Of a stretch of DNA of 42,406 nucleotides, positions 7,618 through 17,600 are shown piece after piece. Source of the DNA: an uncultured Verrucomicrobia subdivision 3 bacterium (GTDB taxonomy: Bacteria; Verrucomicrobiota; Verrucomicrobiae; Limisphaerales; UBA11358). The notes under the pieces are model-generated. The model was given only the letters and a program-made list of their open reading frames with translations. It made no database searches and was not told the DNA's origin. The position numbers were made by a program, and so were the translations under genes. Each line of letters starts with the position of its first letter. The first letter of the stretch is position 1. The stretch lies in the NCBI GenBank assembly GCA_903847285.1, contig CAINDH010000261.1:1-42406 (forward strand), in the 5' to 3' direction.

Positions 7618-9993
7618 ATGAGGATATTTCAGAAGAATAATCGTTCGAATATCGCACTGGCTTTGGCTGGCTTGCTTATTTATTCGTCTGTTTCCTCAGC
7701 GCACATCATTGGTGATCCGGCCCACGACGGGATGCAATTCTACTCATTGAGAATGGCTACGAAATCCCCGTCTCCGAAAATTTTCACCGCGCCCGCCGGC
7801 AATGGGATGTTGATGGCATCGTCTTTCACGCCGTTCAAGCCTAAGGTTCGGTTCTACTGGGACAGCGCCTTTTTTTACGAAGAGTCAGACGGCATGCCTG
7901 ACAGAACACTTTCGCCTAATCTCATGGTCGGAATCACTTCCTGGCAACAACACATTCCGGTTTATACTTCTTACATTTTGGGAACCACCAATCCGGAATC
8001 AGACTCTCTCTCACTTGGCTATCATCAGCCGAACATCTGGAAGCTTCCGCTCGTGCCGGTGCCGTCGGCGTCACCGCTTCTACTTTCGTCGAATAACTTT
8101 CAACGCGGCGCGGTGGCCATCGCGGCGAATGGCGTTCCGATTTTCAATCCGCGCAACAACACCGGTCGATTCTCCTATGAGATCGGAGAACTAGATCAGT
8201 ATGGCGGTCATTGCGGCAAGGCGGACGATTACCATTATCACCTCGTCCCGGTTTTTTTGCAGAGCATCGTTGGCACTAACAAGCCGGTCGCGTGGGCGCT
8301 CGATGGTTATCCGATTTATGGCTTCACTGAGCCGGACGGCACGGTGCGTCAGGCGTTGGATGCTGACGGCGGTCACGACGTTGGCAGCGGTTGGGGTTAT
8401 CACTATCACGCTATCGGGAGCACGGCGACTGGCCCGCAAAATCCTTACCTGATGAATGCATTCCATGGCACGGTCGTGAATTACGGTGGGCAGGTGGACG
8501 GACAGCCTGAGGCGGGTTCGATTCGCCAGACGAACACTGTTGGTTTTCAAGACAAGCCGGTCAGCGGCGCAAGCATCACGGCCTACATGAATCCAGTGGC
8601 TTTGACCAATGATGCGTCGGGAAATTTTGTCATCAATTCCAACGGCATTCCTTCCGAGGATCAATACTTAATGCGCTTTGCAGTCGCTGGAACGAACTAT
8701 GACATCTGTTGGCGCTACAATCGTAATGCAAATCCCAAGACCATGACCGTCACCTGGCGGATGCCAGGCTACCTGCCTTACACTTCTAATTACAACAATG
8801 CCAACAACCGGTTGACCACCTACCTGATGGCGGCTTCGAGCATGAGTAAGTTGCCCGACACCGGGCAGACCAATTTTTCCGGCAGCGCATTCGGGCAGGA
8901 CGCGGACTACACGGTCAATCCAATGTCGTTCAAAAGCCTTGGCAGCAACTCTATTCTCGACAATGTGACTGGCCTGATCTGGCAGAGCGTGGACAGCGGC
9001 GAAATGACTTGGGACAGGGCTGTCACGAATGCAGCGACCATCACCGATGGTGGATTCAACGACTGGCGATTGCCCACGCCGCTGGAGTTGATGAGCAATC
9101 TCAATCACAAGAACAACAAGCCCGCGATGGACACGGTTTACTTTCCGACCAACCCGGTGGCGGCGGCAGATTACTGGTGGACGAGCGACACTTACGCGAG
9201 CAATGCCACCAATATTTGGTGCGCCAATGCCGGCGGCGGTCTCGGCCCGAAAGCGAAGACGAATACCTTGAGCGCCGGTGGCACGTTCCGCCATCACGCG
9301 CGGTATGTGCGCGGGGCGAAGGCGAACAACGGTCACAATTATCTTAACAACGGCGACGGCACGATCACGGATCTGGACACCGGCCTGATGTGGCAGCAAG
9401 CCATGTCGGCCGCCACGAATTGGAGCGCCGCTCTGACCAACGCGGAAAATCTTTCGCTCGGCGGCTACAACGACTGGCGTTTACCGAACCTCAAAGAATT
9501 GTTCTCGCTGGTTGATTTCACCATGACCACCGCGACGAGTTCAAGCGGCGCAGTTGCGTGCCTGAATCGAAAATTATTCACGAATGCCTCGGCCACGGCA
9601 TATTGGTCCTCCACGCCGCAGCAATCGCCCACACCAAATTTTGCTTGGCTCGTGGAATTCGGCGTGAACAACACCGCCAATCCCCAGCGCAACCAGCAGG
9701 GCATCGTCAGCTACGAGACCAACAGCACGAGCTACCCGTCCTTTGCAGTTCGCGGGCCGGATCAGACTTTCGTCATGACCTCACCATTGCGAACAAACAA
9801 TTCCGTCCAGATTTCTTGGGCAGCTTCACCCGGTCGCACCTACGCAATTTATTTCAGTCCCACTTTGCATGCAGCGACGTGGACAAATATTGGAACCATT
9901 CGTTGTAATGGAACATCTGGTAGTTTCACGGATACCAACGCGTCACGTTCCACCCAGCCGGTTGGTTTTTACAAGACCAGCTACGCTCCATAA
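7618..9993 (+). CDS. Secreted YHYH-domain protein with two Lcl_C/DUF1566 domains
   Basis: A 791-residue exported protein. Signal peptide about 1-30 (…LLIYSSVSSA). The YHYH domain spans roughly 30-300 with YHYH at 205-208 and 261-264 around WALDGYPIYGFTEPDG, clearly paralogous to the protein at 2516. Two Lcl_C (PF07603, formerly DUF1566) domains follow, about 446-570 and 574-718, each with the GLIWQ/GLMWQ … GGFNDWRLP/GGYNDWRLP … YWWTS/YWSST pattern. The C-terminal domain of Legionella Lcl is known to bind sulfated glycosaminoglycans, so a polysaccharide-binding role beside a PL8 lyase and a sulfatase is attractive but inferred. The FYR-type tail covers about 725-791 (GRTYAIYFSPTLHAATW … GFYKTSYAP). 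Spaced 3 bases from the sulfatase and 2 bases from the next gene. Confidence 0.87.
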   Translation: MRIFQKNNRSNIALALAGLLIYSSVSSAHIIGDPAHDGMQFYSLRMATKSPSPKIFTAPAGNGMLMASSFTPFKPKVRFYWDSAFFYEESDGMPDRTLSPNLMVGITSWQQHIPVYTSYILGTTNPESDSLSLGYHQPNIWKLPLVPVPSASPLLLSSNNFQRGAVAIAANGVPIFNPRNNTGRFSYEIGELDQYGGHCGKADDYHYHLVPVFLQSIVGTNKPVAWALDGYPIYGFTEPDGTVRQALDADGGHDVGSGWGYHYHAIGSTATGPQNPYLMNAFHGTVVNYGGQVDGQPEAGSIRQTNTVGFQDKPVSGASITAYMNPVALTNDASGNFVINSNGIPSEDQYLMRFAVAGTNYDICWRYNRNANPKTMTVTWRMPGYLPYTSNYNNANNRLTTYLMAASSMSKLPDTGQTNFSGSAFGQDADYTVNPMSFKSLGSNSILDNVTGLIWQSVDSGEMTWDRAVTNAATITDGGFNDWRLPTPLELMSNLNHKNNKPAMDTVYFPTNPVAAADYWWTSDTYASNATNIWCANAGGGLGPKAKTNTLSAGGTFRHHARYVRGAKANNGHNYLNNGDGTITDLDTGLMWQQAMSAATNWSAALTNAENLSLGGYNDWRLPNLKELFSLVDFTMTTATSSSGAVACLNRKLFTNASATAYWSSTPQQSPTPNFAWLVEFGVNNTANPQRNQQGIVSYETNSTSYPSFAVRGPDQTFVMTSPLRTNNSVQISWAASPGRTYAIYFSPTLHAATWTNIGTIRCNGTSGSFTDTNASRSTQPVGFYKTSYAP

Positions 9994-9995
9994 CT

Positions 9996-11549
9996 ATGAA
10001 ATTTCTGACCAACCGAAGAAAATTTCTCGGGCTTCTCACCTCGACGTTCGCATGGTTTTCATTGTCCGTCTTTGCGCAAAGTAAACCGCCGGGTCAGCGA
10101 CGAAAAGGTGGCCAAGGCGGTGGCGGTGGCCGTGGTCGTCGAGGCGCAGAAGAGTATGTGTTGCCGCCGGAACTGGCAGAGTTTAGCTGGCTTTCGCTTG
10201 TGCTTGGTCGCGTGACGGACAAATCCGTGACGGTAAGCGCGGTGGCGAAAGAGAGCATTGAAGGATTTTTTGAATACGGAACAACTTCGGGCAATTATCC
10301 GAATAAAACTTCTTTGCTGAAGTTTTCCGCGAACCAACCCGTCGAGGCGTTACTGGAAAATCTCGAGCCCAACACGCGGTATTATTACCGGCTGCAATTT
10401 CGCAAGACTGGTGAAAACGATTTTTCGTCGCGCTCGGAAAATCATTTCCACACGCAGCGAGCGGCTGGCAGCAGCTTCACGTTTGCGATCCAAGGTGATT
10501 CGCATCCAGAACGTCCACAAATGAGCGAGCCGAACCTTTATGCACGGACGTTGCTCAATGCCGCGAAAGACAAGCCGGATTTTTACATCTGCATGGGCGA
10601 TGATTTCAGCGTCGCGCCAATCCGTGAAGTGAGCTTTGAAGCCGTAGCCGCGCGTTACACGTTGCAACGTCCGTTCCTCGGCATGGTCGCACAATCCGCG
10701 CCGGTGTTTTTGCTGAACGGAAATCACGAGCAAGCCTCGCTGTTCAATTTCAACCAAACCGACGAGCGCCACGCCGTCGCCGTTCACGCGCAAAATGCGC
10801 GCAACCAATTTTTCCCTACGCCTGCGCCGGATGGGTTTTATTCCGGTGACACGGAAACATTGCCGTCAGTCGGTTTGCGGAAAGATTATTGCGCGTGGAC
10901 TTGGGGCGATGCGTTGTTCGTGATTCTCGATAACTACTGGCATTCGCCTGCGCAGGTGGACAGCGGTTTTCGCGAGGTGGATGCTGGCGGCGGCAAAGGC
11001 GGTGGCCGGGGCCAGCGCGATTGGTGGGCGCTCACGCTCGGCGACGCTCAGTATCAATGGTTCAAGCGCACGCTCGAAAGCAGCAAGTCGAAATATAAAT
11101 TCGTCTTCGCGCATCACGTCATGGGTTCAGGTCGCGGCGGCATTGACCAATCAGAATTTTATGAGTGGGGCGGCTGCGGACACAACGGCACTTACGAATT
11201 CAAAACGCGTCGGCCGAATTGGGAGCTTCCCGTGCATCAGCTCATGGTGAAGCATGGCGTGACGATCTTTTTCCAAGGTCACGACCACCTTTACTGCAAG
11301 CAGGAGCGCGACGGAATCGTTTATCAGGAAGTGCCGATGCCGTGCGACCATGGCTACATGACTTACAACGACGAGCGTTATCAATCCGGCGTGAAGTTGC
11401 CGAACTCCGGCCATCTGCGCATGACCGTTTCGTCGGAGAACGTGCAGGTGGATTATGTCCGTAGCTTCTTGCCGAAAGATGAAACGGCCCAGCACAAAAC
11501 CGATAACGTCGCGCACAGTTACACCGTCAAGGCTAGGAAATCCGCATGA
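9996..11549 (+). CDS. Secreted metallophosphoesterase, purple-acid-phosphatase-like (copy 1, probable Tat substrate)
   Basis: A 517-residue exported phosphoesterase. The N-terminus has NRRKFLGLL followed by a hydrophobic stretch, close to the twin-arginine consensus, which suggests export in folded, metal-loaded form. A Gly/Arg-rich segment (about 30-50) precedes a fibronectin-III-like domain (about 60-155: TDKSVTVSAVAKES … LEPNTRYYYRL). The calcineurin-like catalytic domain has all metal motifs: D168-S-H170, G201-D202, G242-N-H-E245, H373-H374 and G428-H-D-H431. This arrangement matches phosphomonoesterases or phosphodiesterases of the PhoD/purple acid phosphatase type. No FYR tail. Its stop overlaps the start of its paralogue by four bases (ATGA). 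The substrate is unknown; phosphate release from organic matter or a phosphorylated glycan are both possible. Confidence 0.88.
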   Translation: MKFLTNRRKFLGLLTSTFAWFSLSVFAQSKPPGQRRKGGQGGGGGRGRRGAEEYVLPPELAEFSWLSLVLGRVTDKSVTVSAVAKESIEGFFEYGTTSGNYPNKTSLLKFSANQPVEALLENLEPNTRYYYRLQFRKTGENDFSSRSENHFHTQRAAGSSFTFAIQGDSHPERPQMSEPNLYARTLLNAAKDKPDFYICMGDDFSVAPIREVSFEAVAARYTLQRPFLGMVAQSAPVFLLNGNHEQASLFNFNQTDERHAVAVHAQNARNQFFPTPAPDGFYSGDTETLPSVGLRKDYCAWTWGDALFVILDNYWHSPAQVDSGFREVDAGGGKGGGRGQRDWWALTLGDAQYQWFKRTLESSKSKYKFVFAHHVMGSGRGGIDQSEFYEWGGCGHNGTYEFKTRRPNWELPVHQLMVKHGVTIFFQGHDHLYCKQERDGIVYQEVPMPCDHGYMTYNDERYQSGVKLPNSGHLRMTVSSENVQVDYVRSFLPKDETAQHKTDNVAHSYTVKARKSA

Positions 11550-12997
11550 GAAGATTGATTGTATTTTGCCTCGCTGTTTCCGGCGTCGGTTTAATGATGT
11601 TGTTGGTCATCGCGGCTGACCGGCCGAATCGTCAGGGCGGGGGACAGCGCGGTTTGCCCGCTAGTGAGTTTCACGCCGTAGTGCCGCCGCATGCGGCTGA
11701 CTTGATTCTCGCGCGTCCGACTGCGAATTCCATGACCATCAGCGTCCTGTGTTATCAAGACGGTGAAGGCCAAATTGTATATGGAATGCAAGCGGATCAG
11801 TTGACTGAGCAATCGCCGCTGCAAAAATTCAAAGCCGGTGTCCCGGCTGAAATCGTTCTGCGCTCGCTCAAATCGGACGCGCAATATTTTTACGAATTCC
11901 GCAGTGGGTATACACAAATTCTGACAGGCTTATTTCACACTGCGCGTCCGGCGGGCAGCACCTTCACTTTCACGATCCAAGCCGATTCGCATCTCGATAG
12001 CGGCACGACAGCGGAGGTTTATCTCCAGAGCCTCACGAATGCAGTGGCGGCGAAACCGGATTTTCACATCGATCTCGGTGACACGTTCATGACCGAAAAG
12101 TTTGCCGATTTCCACGAAGCCGCGCCGCAATACCTTGCGCAGCGTTTTTACTTCGGCGTCGTCGGGCGGACCGCACCGGTGTTTTTGACGCTAGGGAATC
12201 ACGACGGTGAAATGGGCCGCTACCTCGACGGCACGGCTACGAACATGACGGTTTGGGCGAATGCGCTACGTAAGAAATATTTTCCCAACCCGCGACCGGA
12301 CAGTTTTTATACCGGCAACGCGACGCCGGATAAAATCGCTGGGCCGCTGGAAAATTATTACGCGTGGCAGTGGGGTGACGCGTTGTTCGTGGTGCTAGAT
12401 CCGTTCTGGTTCACGCCGCGCGCCCGCGGCGGCAGCGACAACTGGTATCGCACGCTGGGCCGCACCCAATACGATTGGCTGAAGCGCACGCTGGAAACGA
12501 GTCGCGCCAAATACAAATTCATTTTCATCCATCATCTCGTTGGTGGTGAGACGCGCGAAGGTCGCGGCGGAGCTGAAGCGGCAAAGTTTTTTGAATGGGG
12601 CGGACTCAACTTGGACGGCACGAATGAATTCGCCAGCAAACGTCCCGGCTGGCCGATGCCGATTCATGAGTTGCTCGTGCAGAATAAAGTCAGCGCCGTC
12701 TTTCACGGGCACGATCATCTCTACGCTCGGCAGGAGCTAGATGGCATCATTTATCAGGAAGTGCCGCAGCCGAGCCACTTCGAGCGCACCACGCGCAGCG
12801 CTGCGGAATACGGCTACAAACAGGGCGTCATTCTGCCTAGTCCGGGAATATTGCAGGTAAAAGTTTCAACGGACCAGGCGCAAGTGGAGTATGTTCGTGT
12901 CACACAATCTGGAAGCAATGAGATTGCGGATCACTACGCGATAACTCCTGCAACCAACTTTGGTAACAACGTGAAAGCTGAAAACAAATCTAAATGA
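11546..12997 (+). CDS. Secreted metallophosphoesterase, purple-acid-phosphatase-like (copy 2)
   Basis: A 483-residue paralogue of the preceding gene with the same plan: fibronectin-III-like domain (about 45-135, LKSDAQYFYEFRSG) and a calcineurin-like phosphoesterase domain. Metal motifs: D147-S-H149, G178-D179, G217-N-H-D220, H329-H330 and G388-H-D-H391. The two proteins share long stretches such as WGDALFV and GHDHLY, pointing to tandem duplication. Unlike copy 1, the signal (MRRLIVFCLAVSGVGLMMLLVIAA) has a long hydrophobic core directly after the two arginines and reads as an ordinary Sec signal or anchor, so the copies may be exported by different routes. It overlaps both neighbours by four bases (ATGA at each end), implying strict co-translation with the third YHYH gene. 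Confidence 0.88.
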   Translation: MRRLIVFCLAVSGVGLMMLLVIAADRPNRQGGGQRGLPASEFHAVVPPHAADLILARPTANSMTISVLCYQDGEGQIVYGMQADQLTEQSPLQKFKAGVPAEIVLRSLKSDAQYFYEFRSGYTQILTGLFHTARPAGSTFTFTIQADSHLDSGTTAEVYLQSLTNAVAAKPDFHIDLGDTFMTEKFADFHEAAPQYLAQRFYFGVVGRTAPVFLTLGNHDGEMGRYLDGTATNMTVWANALRKKYFPNPRPDSFYTGNATPDKIAGPLENYYAWQWGDALFVVLDPFWFTPRARGGSDNWYRTLGRTQYDWLKRTLETSRAKYKFIFIHHLVGGETREGRGGAEAAKFFEWGGLNLDGTNEFASKRPGWPMPIHELLVQNKVSAVFHGHDHLYARQELDGIIYQEVPQPSHFERTTRSAAEYGYKQGVILPSPGILQVKVSTDQAQVEYVRVTQSGSNEIADHYAITPATNFGNNVKAENKSK

Positions 12998-14607
12998 GAA
13001 CGTTGCCCGTGGTTTGTAAATTAGTTTTTGGTGTGGTCAGTCTCCTAGTTGGCGTCACCGCTCATGCCGAACCAATTTTATCCTCCTGGTTCACGGTGAA
13101 TTCGTCCACTTACGCCCGTGCCATTCAGACCGCCAGCACCTCTACGGGAACGCACAATACGAATGTCGTGACGACGTGGCCGACAGCCGGCATCAACAAT
13201 GGAAACAACGGTGGTTTGGCGCAGACGTTGCCGGCGTATGCGGACGTTCAACGCATTCGCTATGACGCGGCCAATGTCTATATCAACTCCAGCGGGTTGG
13301 CGTCTTACACGATGGGACCGTGGCTGACCAGCGGCGGCGGGCTGTTTGGGTTCTGGCCCGTGTCACAAAATTTCACGGTCAAGATTCCGCGCGCAACGGC
13401 AACACCTGTTCCAACGAGCAAGACGCGCCATCAGGGCGGTGTGATTGGGTTGATGGTTAATGGTGTGGGGATATATGACTTGGGCGATGCGTTCGGTTTT
13501 GTCCAGACAGGTTCAACGCCGGTGACGGGAAGTGATTCGATGGGTTCCACTGACACGACGCATCCGTGGTGGCGCGATGCTCTCGCCGTGGAGGTGGTGA
13601 CGTTTGATCCGGGCTTTGCGCATCAACCGGGACTCAATGGTCAGTATCATTATCACGCGGAGCCAAAGGCGTTGCGCTATCAGCTTGGGGACAATATGCA
13701 GGCCATGTATAACCCGACGAACAACAATTACATTTACACCGAGGACACTTCGAATTTGCACCACTCGCCGATACTCGGTTGGTCGTTTGACGGCTATCCG
13801 ATTTACGGGCCGTATGGATATTCAAATCCGACCAATCCCGCGAGTGCGGTGACGCGGATGCGGAGCGGCTTCGTGTTGCGCAACGCAGCGAATCAGGCGG
13901 CGTATGGCACGGCAAACATTGTTGCCACTGGACGCACTTCATTGCCTAAGTGGGCGACGATTGCCGAGGGATTTACTTATGTAGCGAATACGAACGGTGA
14001 TTTTGATCTGACTCCAACGTTACAAGGCCCGGCCACAACTTATCTCAACGGTCCGAACACATTTACCATTGGCCGCTACGTTGGTGATTATGATTATCTC
14101 GGCGACCGCGGACAAACGCAGGGGCCGACGGGAACTTTTGATCTCGATCAATACAACGGTCGCCAATGCGTGACGCCGGAATTCCCAGGGCCGACCGGAA
14201 CTTATGCGTATTTCGTCACCAATGATACTAACGGTAGCCCGGCGTTTCCTTACATGTTAGGCAAACAATATTACGGCACCAAAAGCGGAACGGCGCAGGG
14301 TGTGGTGGTTCCGGTGAGCGGGGTCACAAATTATTTTTCGGGCGGAACAAACTTGCAGGAAGTTTTGAAATCACCTGCGGTCAATCCTGTCAACGGCACC
14401 GTAACCTTGACGTGGAGCAGCGTGGAAGGCGGCACCTACGTCGTGCAAGCCAGCACCAATCTTTCGGGCAATAACTGGGTGAATATTTCCACCAACGCTA
14501 CGGTTAGCGCGATTCAGTCTTCGGCCACAGAAGTCGGCGTGGCGGCTACCAACAGCGGGCGTTTTTACCGCGTGAGCCGCACGGCGGTTGCGCCTTTCGC
14601 TCAATGA
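12994..14607 (+). CDS. Secreted YHYH-domain protein (third copy)
   Basis: A 537-residue exported protein. Signal peptide 1-25 (…LLVGVTAHA). YHYH-family features: YHYH at 218-221 in GQYHYHAEP, then the strongly conserved HHSPILGWSFDGYPIYGPYG. It is more distant from the other two YHYH proteins: the second YHYH is absent, and an SNP-rich region with YDYLGDRG and an additional C-terminal part of the domain (about 340-440) are present. The FYR-type tail is about 465-537 (GGTYVVQASTNLSGNNW … GRFYRVSRTA), with a few extra residues after it. The start overlaps the phosphoesterase stop (ATGA). Family function is unknown. This is the last structural gene before the regulatory pair; 74 bases separate it from the histidine kinase and no terminator hairpin is seen there. 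Confidence 0.85.
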   Translation: MRTLPVVCKLVFGVVSLLVGVTAHAEPILSSWFTVNSSTYARAIQTASTSTGTHNTNVVTTWPTAGINNGNNGGLAQTLPAYADVQRIRYDAANVYINSSGLASYTMGPWLTSGGGLFGFWPVSQNFTVKIPRATATPVPTSKTRHQGGVIGLMVNGVGIYDLGDAFGFVQTGSTPVTGSDSMGSTDTTHPWWRDALAVEVVTFDPGFAHQPGLNGQYHYHAEPKALRYQLGDNMQAMYNPTNNNYIYTEDTSNLHHSPILGWSFDGYPIYGPYGYSNPTNPASAVTRMRSGFVLRNAANQAAYGTANIVATGRTSLPKWATIAEGFTYVANTNGDFDLTPTLQGPATTYLNGPNTFTIGRYVGDYDYLGDRGQTQGPTGTFDLDQYNGRQCVTPEFPGPTGTYAYFVTNDTNGSPAFPYMLGKQYYGTKSGTAQGVVVPVSGVTNYFSGGTNLQEVLKSPAVNPVNGTVTLTWSSVEGGTYVVQASTNLSGNNWVNISTNATVSAIQSSATEVGVAATNSGRFYRVSRTAVAPFAQ

Positions 14608-14681
14608 AACCGGCGGCATTTGTCCGTATTTACCACCGCATCCTTTCTTGTGTGCCGCAGTTTCTGATTTAGAATATAATC

Positions 14682-17600
14682 ATGCCCTTTCGCGCCAGCC
14701 ATCTCATCATTTTGGTGTTGTTGGCAATGCTCATTCCTCTGTTATCCGGGCGCGCAGATACTGCTACGAATGCTTCCCTCTGGTCACTTCGCCCGTGGCA
14801 GACCGAGGACGGCTTGCCAGATAACAGCGTCACAGGCGTAGCACAAACGACTGACGGTTATATTTGGGTGGCCACTTACGGCGGCTTGATGCGCTTCAAT
14901 GGCGCAACGTTCTCAGCGGTGCAGGCTCCGGGTGTTTTTAAAAAATCCATCCGCGCCATGCTGCTTGGCCGGCGCGAAACGTTCTGGCTGGGGATGGATT
15001 CCGGCGCAGTGATTTGTCTGGAGTCAAACAAGACGCGCACGTTCGGCAGCGCGGATGGATTGCCCGGCGAGCGCATTGCTTCCATGGCGGAAGATCGGGA
15101 AGGCGCAATCTGGGTGATTTATACCACGACATTGTGCCGCATCAAAAATGGCGCAGTCAGCCGATTCTCGACGGAGGAAGGTTTGCCAGCGGGAGTCAGT
15201 CCGTGGGTGACGGCGGACGCGCGGGGTGAAATTTGGTTTTCCAAGAGCGGACAAGTCGGCGTCGTTCGTGACGGCAAAGTTCAACTAAAATTTTCATTCA
15301 CTGAAACCGCCGTTCGCATTTACGGAGCGAACACTTCCGGGCTGTGGATTTGCGTTGGCGCTCGGCTTTTAAAATTTGTGGAAGGCAATGAGCCGACAGA
15401 GCTCACCCGGTTGCCGGGCAACGTGGAAGCGCAGGCATTGTTTGAGGATCGAACGGGCGCGTTATGGATCGGCACGGCGGCAGACGGCTTGTTCCGTTTC
15501 AAAAATGGTGTGCTGGAAAAAGTGCCGACCTCGCATCAATCGGTAAATTGCATCAATGAAGATCGCGAAGGAAATATTTGGGTTGGCACGCGCGGCGGCG
15601 GTTTGGATCTTCTCCGTCCCAGCGCGGTGGAATTAATTGGGCGCGATGCCGGGCTGCCCTTTGAATCGGTGGCATCCGTGTGTCAGGATACCCAAGGCAT
15701 CATGTGGGTGGTCGCACAAAGCGGAGCCTTGGTAAATTATCGAAATGGCAAATGGGAAGTCATCAGCACCAACTCTGGTTGGACGAGCGATGCGGCAACG
15801 TGTGTCGCGGCCGACAAAAAAGGCGGCGTGTGGGTCGGTGCGCGGAACCGCACATTGAATTATTTTCGAGACGGTGTTTGGAAAACGTGGTCGCGGACCA
15901 ACGGTTTACACAATGGCTCGGTGCATTTGATTTTTGTCGCGTCGAACGATGATGTATGGGTCGTCGTCGGTTCACCCAGCCGATTGCAACGCATGCGCGA
16001 CGGCAAACTCGCGGAGCCGTTGCCGCTGCCGGGGGACAACCGCACCATTCGGGCGATGACCGAAAGCGCGGAAGGGACGCTGTGGATCGGCACGCTGGAG
16101 GGACAGGTTTTGCGAGTAAAAGATTCTGCCCTCGTGGTTGAAGAAGCTATAAGCGATCCGGGCAATGCTCCCGTGCGTGCGCTGGAAAGCACTGCGGACG
16201 GTGCGCTGTGGATCGGTTACGCCGGATCAGGGATTGGCCGGTTGAAGGCTGGAAAATTTTCACGCATCACCACGGCGGGCGGACTGGCGGATGATTTCGC
16301 ATCGCAACTGCTCACCGATGCTAACGGAAATTTATGGGTGATCGGCAACCGAGGCGCGTTTATGGTGCAGTCCAACGAACTGGCGGCGGTAATCAATGGG
16401 CGAGCAGGAAAAGTGCGTTCGTTGGTATTTGGTCACAACGAGGGCTTACCGAATTTCCAGCCGAACTCCTCAAGCTTTCCCAATTTTTGCAAGGCGGCGG
16501 ACGGACGACTGTGGTTTGCGTTGCTCAACGGACTGCTGACGGTGCAGCCGGAAGATATTCGCGCAAATCCACTGCCACCGCCGGTGGTGGTGGAACGGGT
16601 GCGGGTGGACGACCAGCCTGCGGCGGTTTACGACGGCGATTCCTCGTTGCAAACTGAAAATGGAAAAGACCTGACCGATCTGCGCCGCAAGGGCGCGACG
16701 CTGCATCTCCCCCCAGGGCATCGCAAACTCGAACTGGAATTCGCGGCCTTGAGCTTCGCCTCACCGGAGAACATCGAATTCCGCTACCAACTGGAAAACT
16801 TTGACGAGAAATACATCGAAGCCGGTCGCACTGAAAGGAGCGCGAAATATTCGCACCTGCCCGCAGGCAATTACACGTTCCACGTTCAGGCCTGCAACAA
16901 CGCCGGCGTTTGGAATGACACGGGTGTGGCTTTACCCATCGTCGTCTCGCCATATTTCTGGCAGCAGTGGTGGTTTCGTTTGCTGGTGCTCGTGATCTTC
17001 ACCGCGAGCGTGGTGGCGGTAGTGCGCTACGTTTCGTTCCGCCGTTTGCGTGCGCGGGTGTTGCATTTTGAACAACAGGCTGCCGTGGAGAAGGAACGTT
17101 CGCGTATTGCCCGCGATATGCACGACGAGGTGGGAGCCAAGCTGACTCGCCTTTCGCTGCTGACGGAAATGGCTGGCGTGAATCCTGAGATGCCCGCGTC
17201 TGCGCTTGGCGATGTCCGGGAAATTTCCGAGACGGCGCGCGAGACCATTCGCTCGTTCGAGGAAGTTGTCTGGGCTGTGAATCCGCGCAACGACACGCTG
17301 GCCGATCTGGTGCATTATTTTTGCCGCTACGCCGAGGATTATTTTGAGAGCAGCCCTGTGCGCTGTGTATTTGATTTGCCTGAAAACATTCCGAGCCGCG
17401 TGCTCCCGACGGAAATTCGCCGACAGATTTTTCTCGCCGCCAAGGAAGCACTGAACAATGTGCTCAAGCACGCCAAAGCGAATCGCGTCTGCGTGTCGCT
17501 GACAACCGATGCTGGCGGATTCAAAATCAGCATCGAAGATGATGGCTGCGGTTTCGACCGAGCCTCGCCCCCCAAGCGCGCAGGCGGTGGCAACGGTCTT

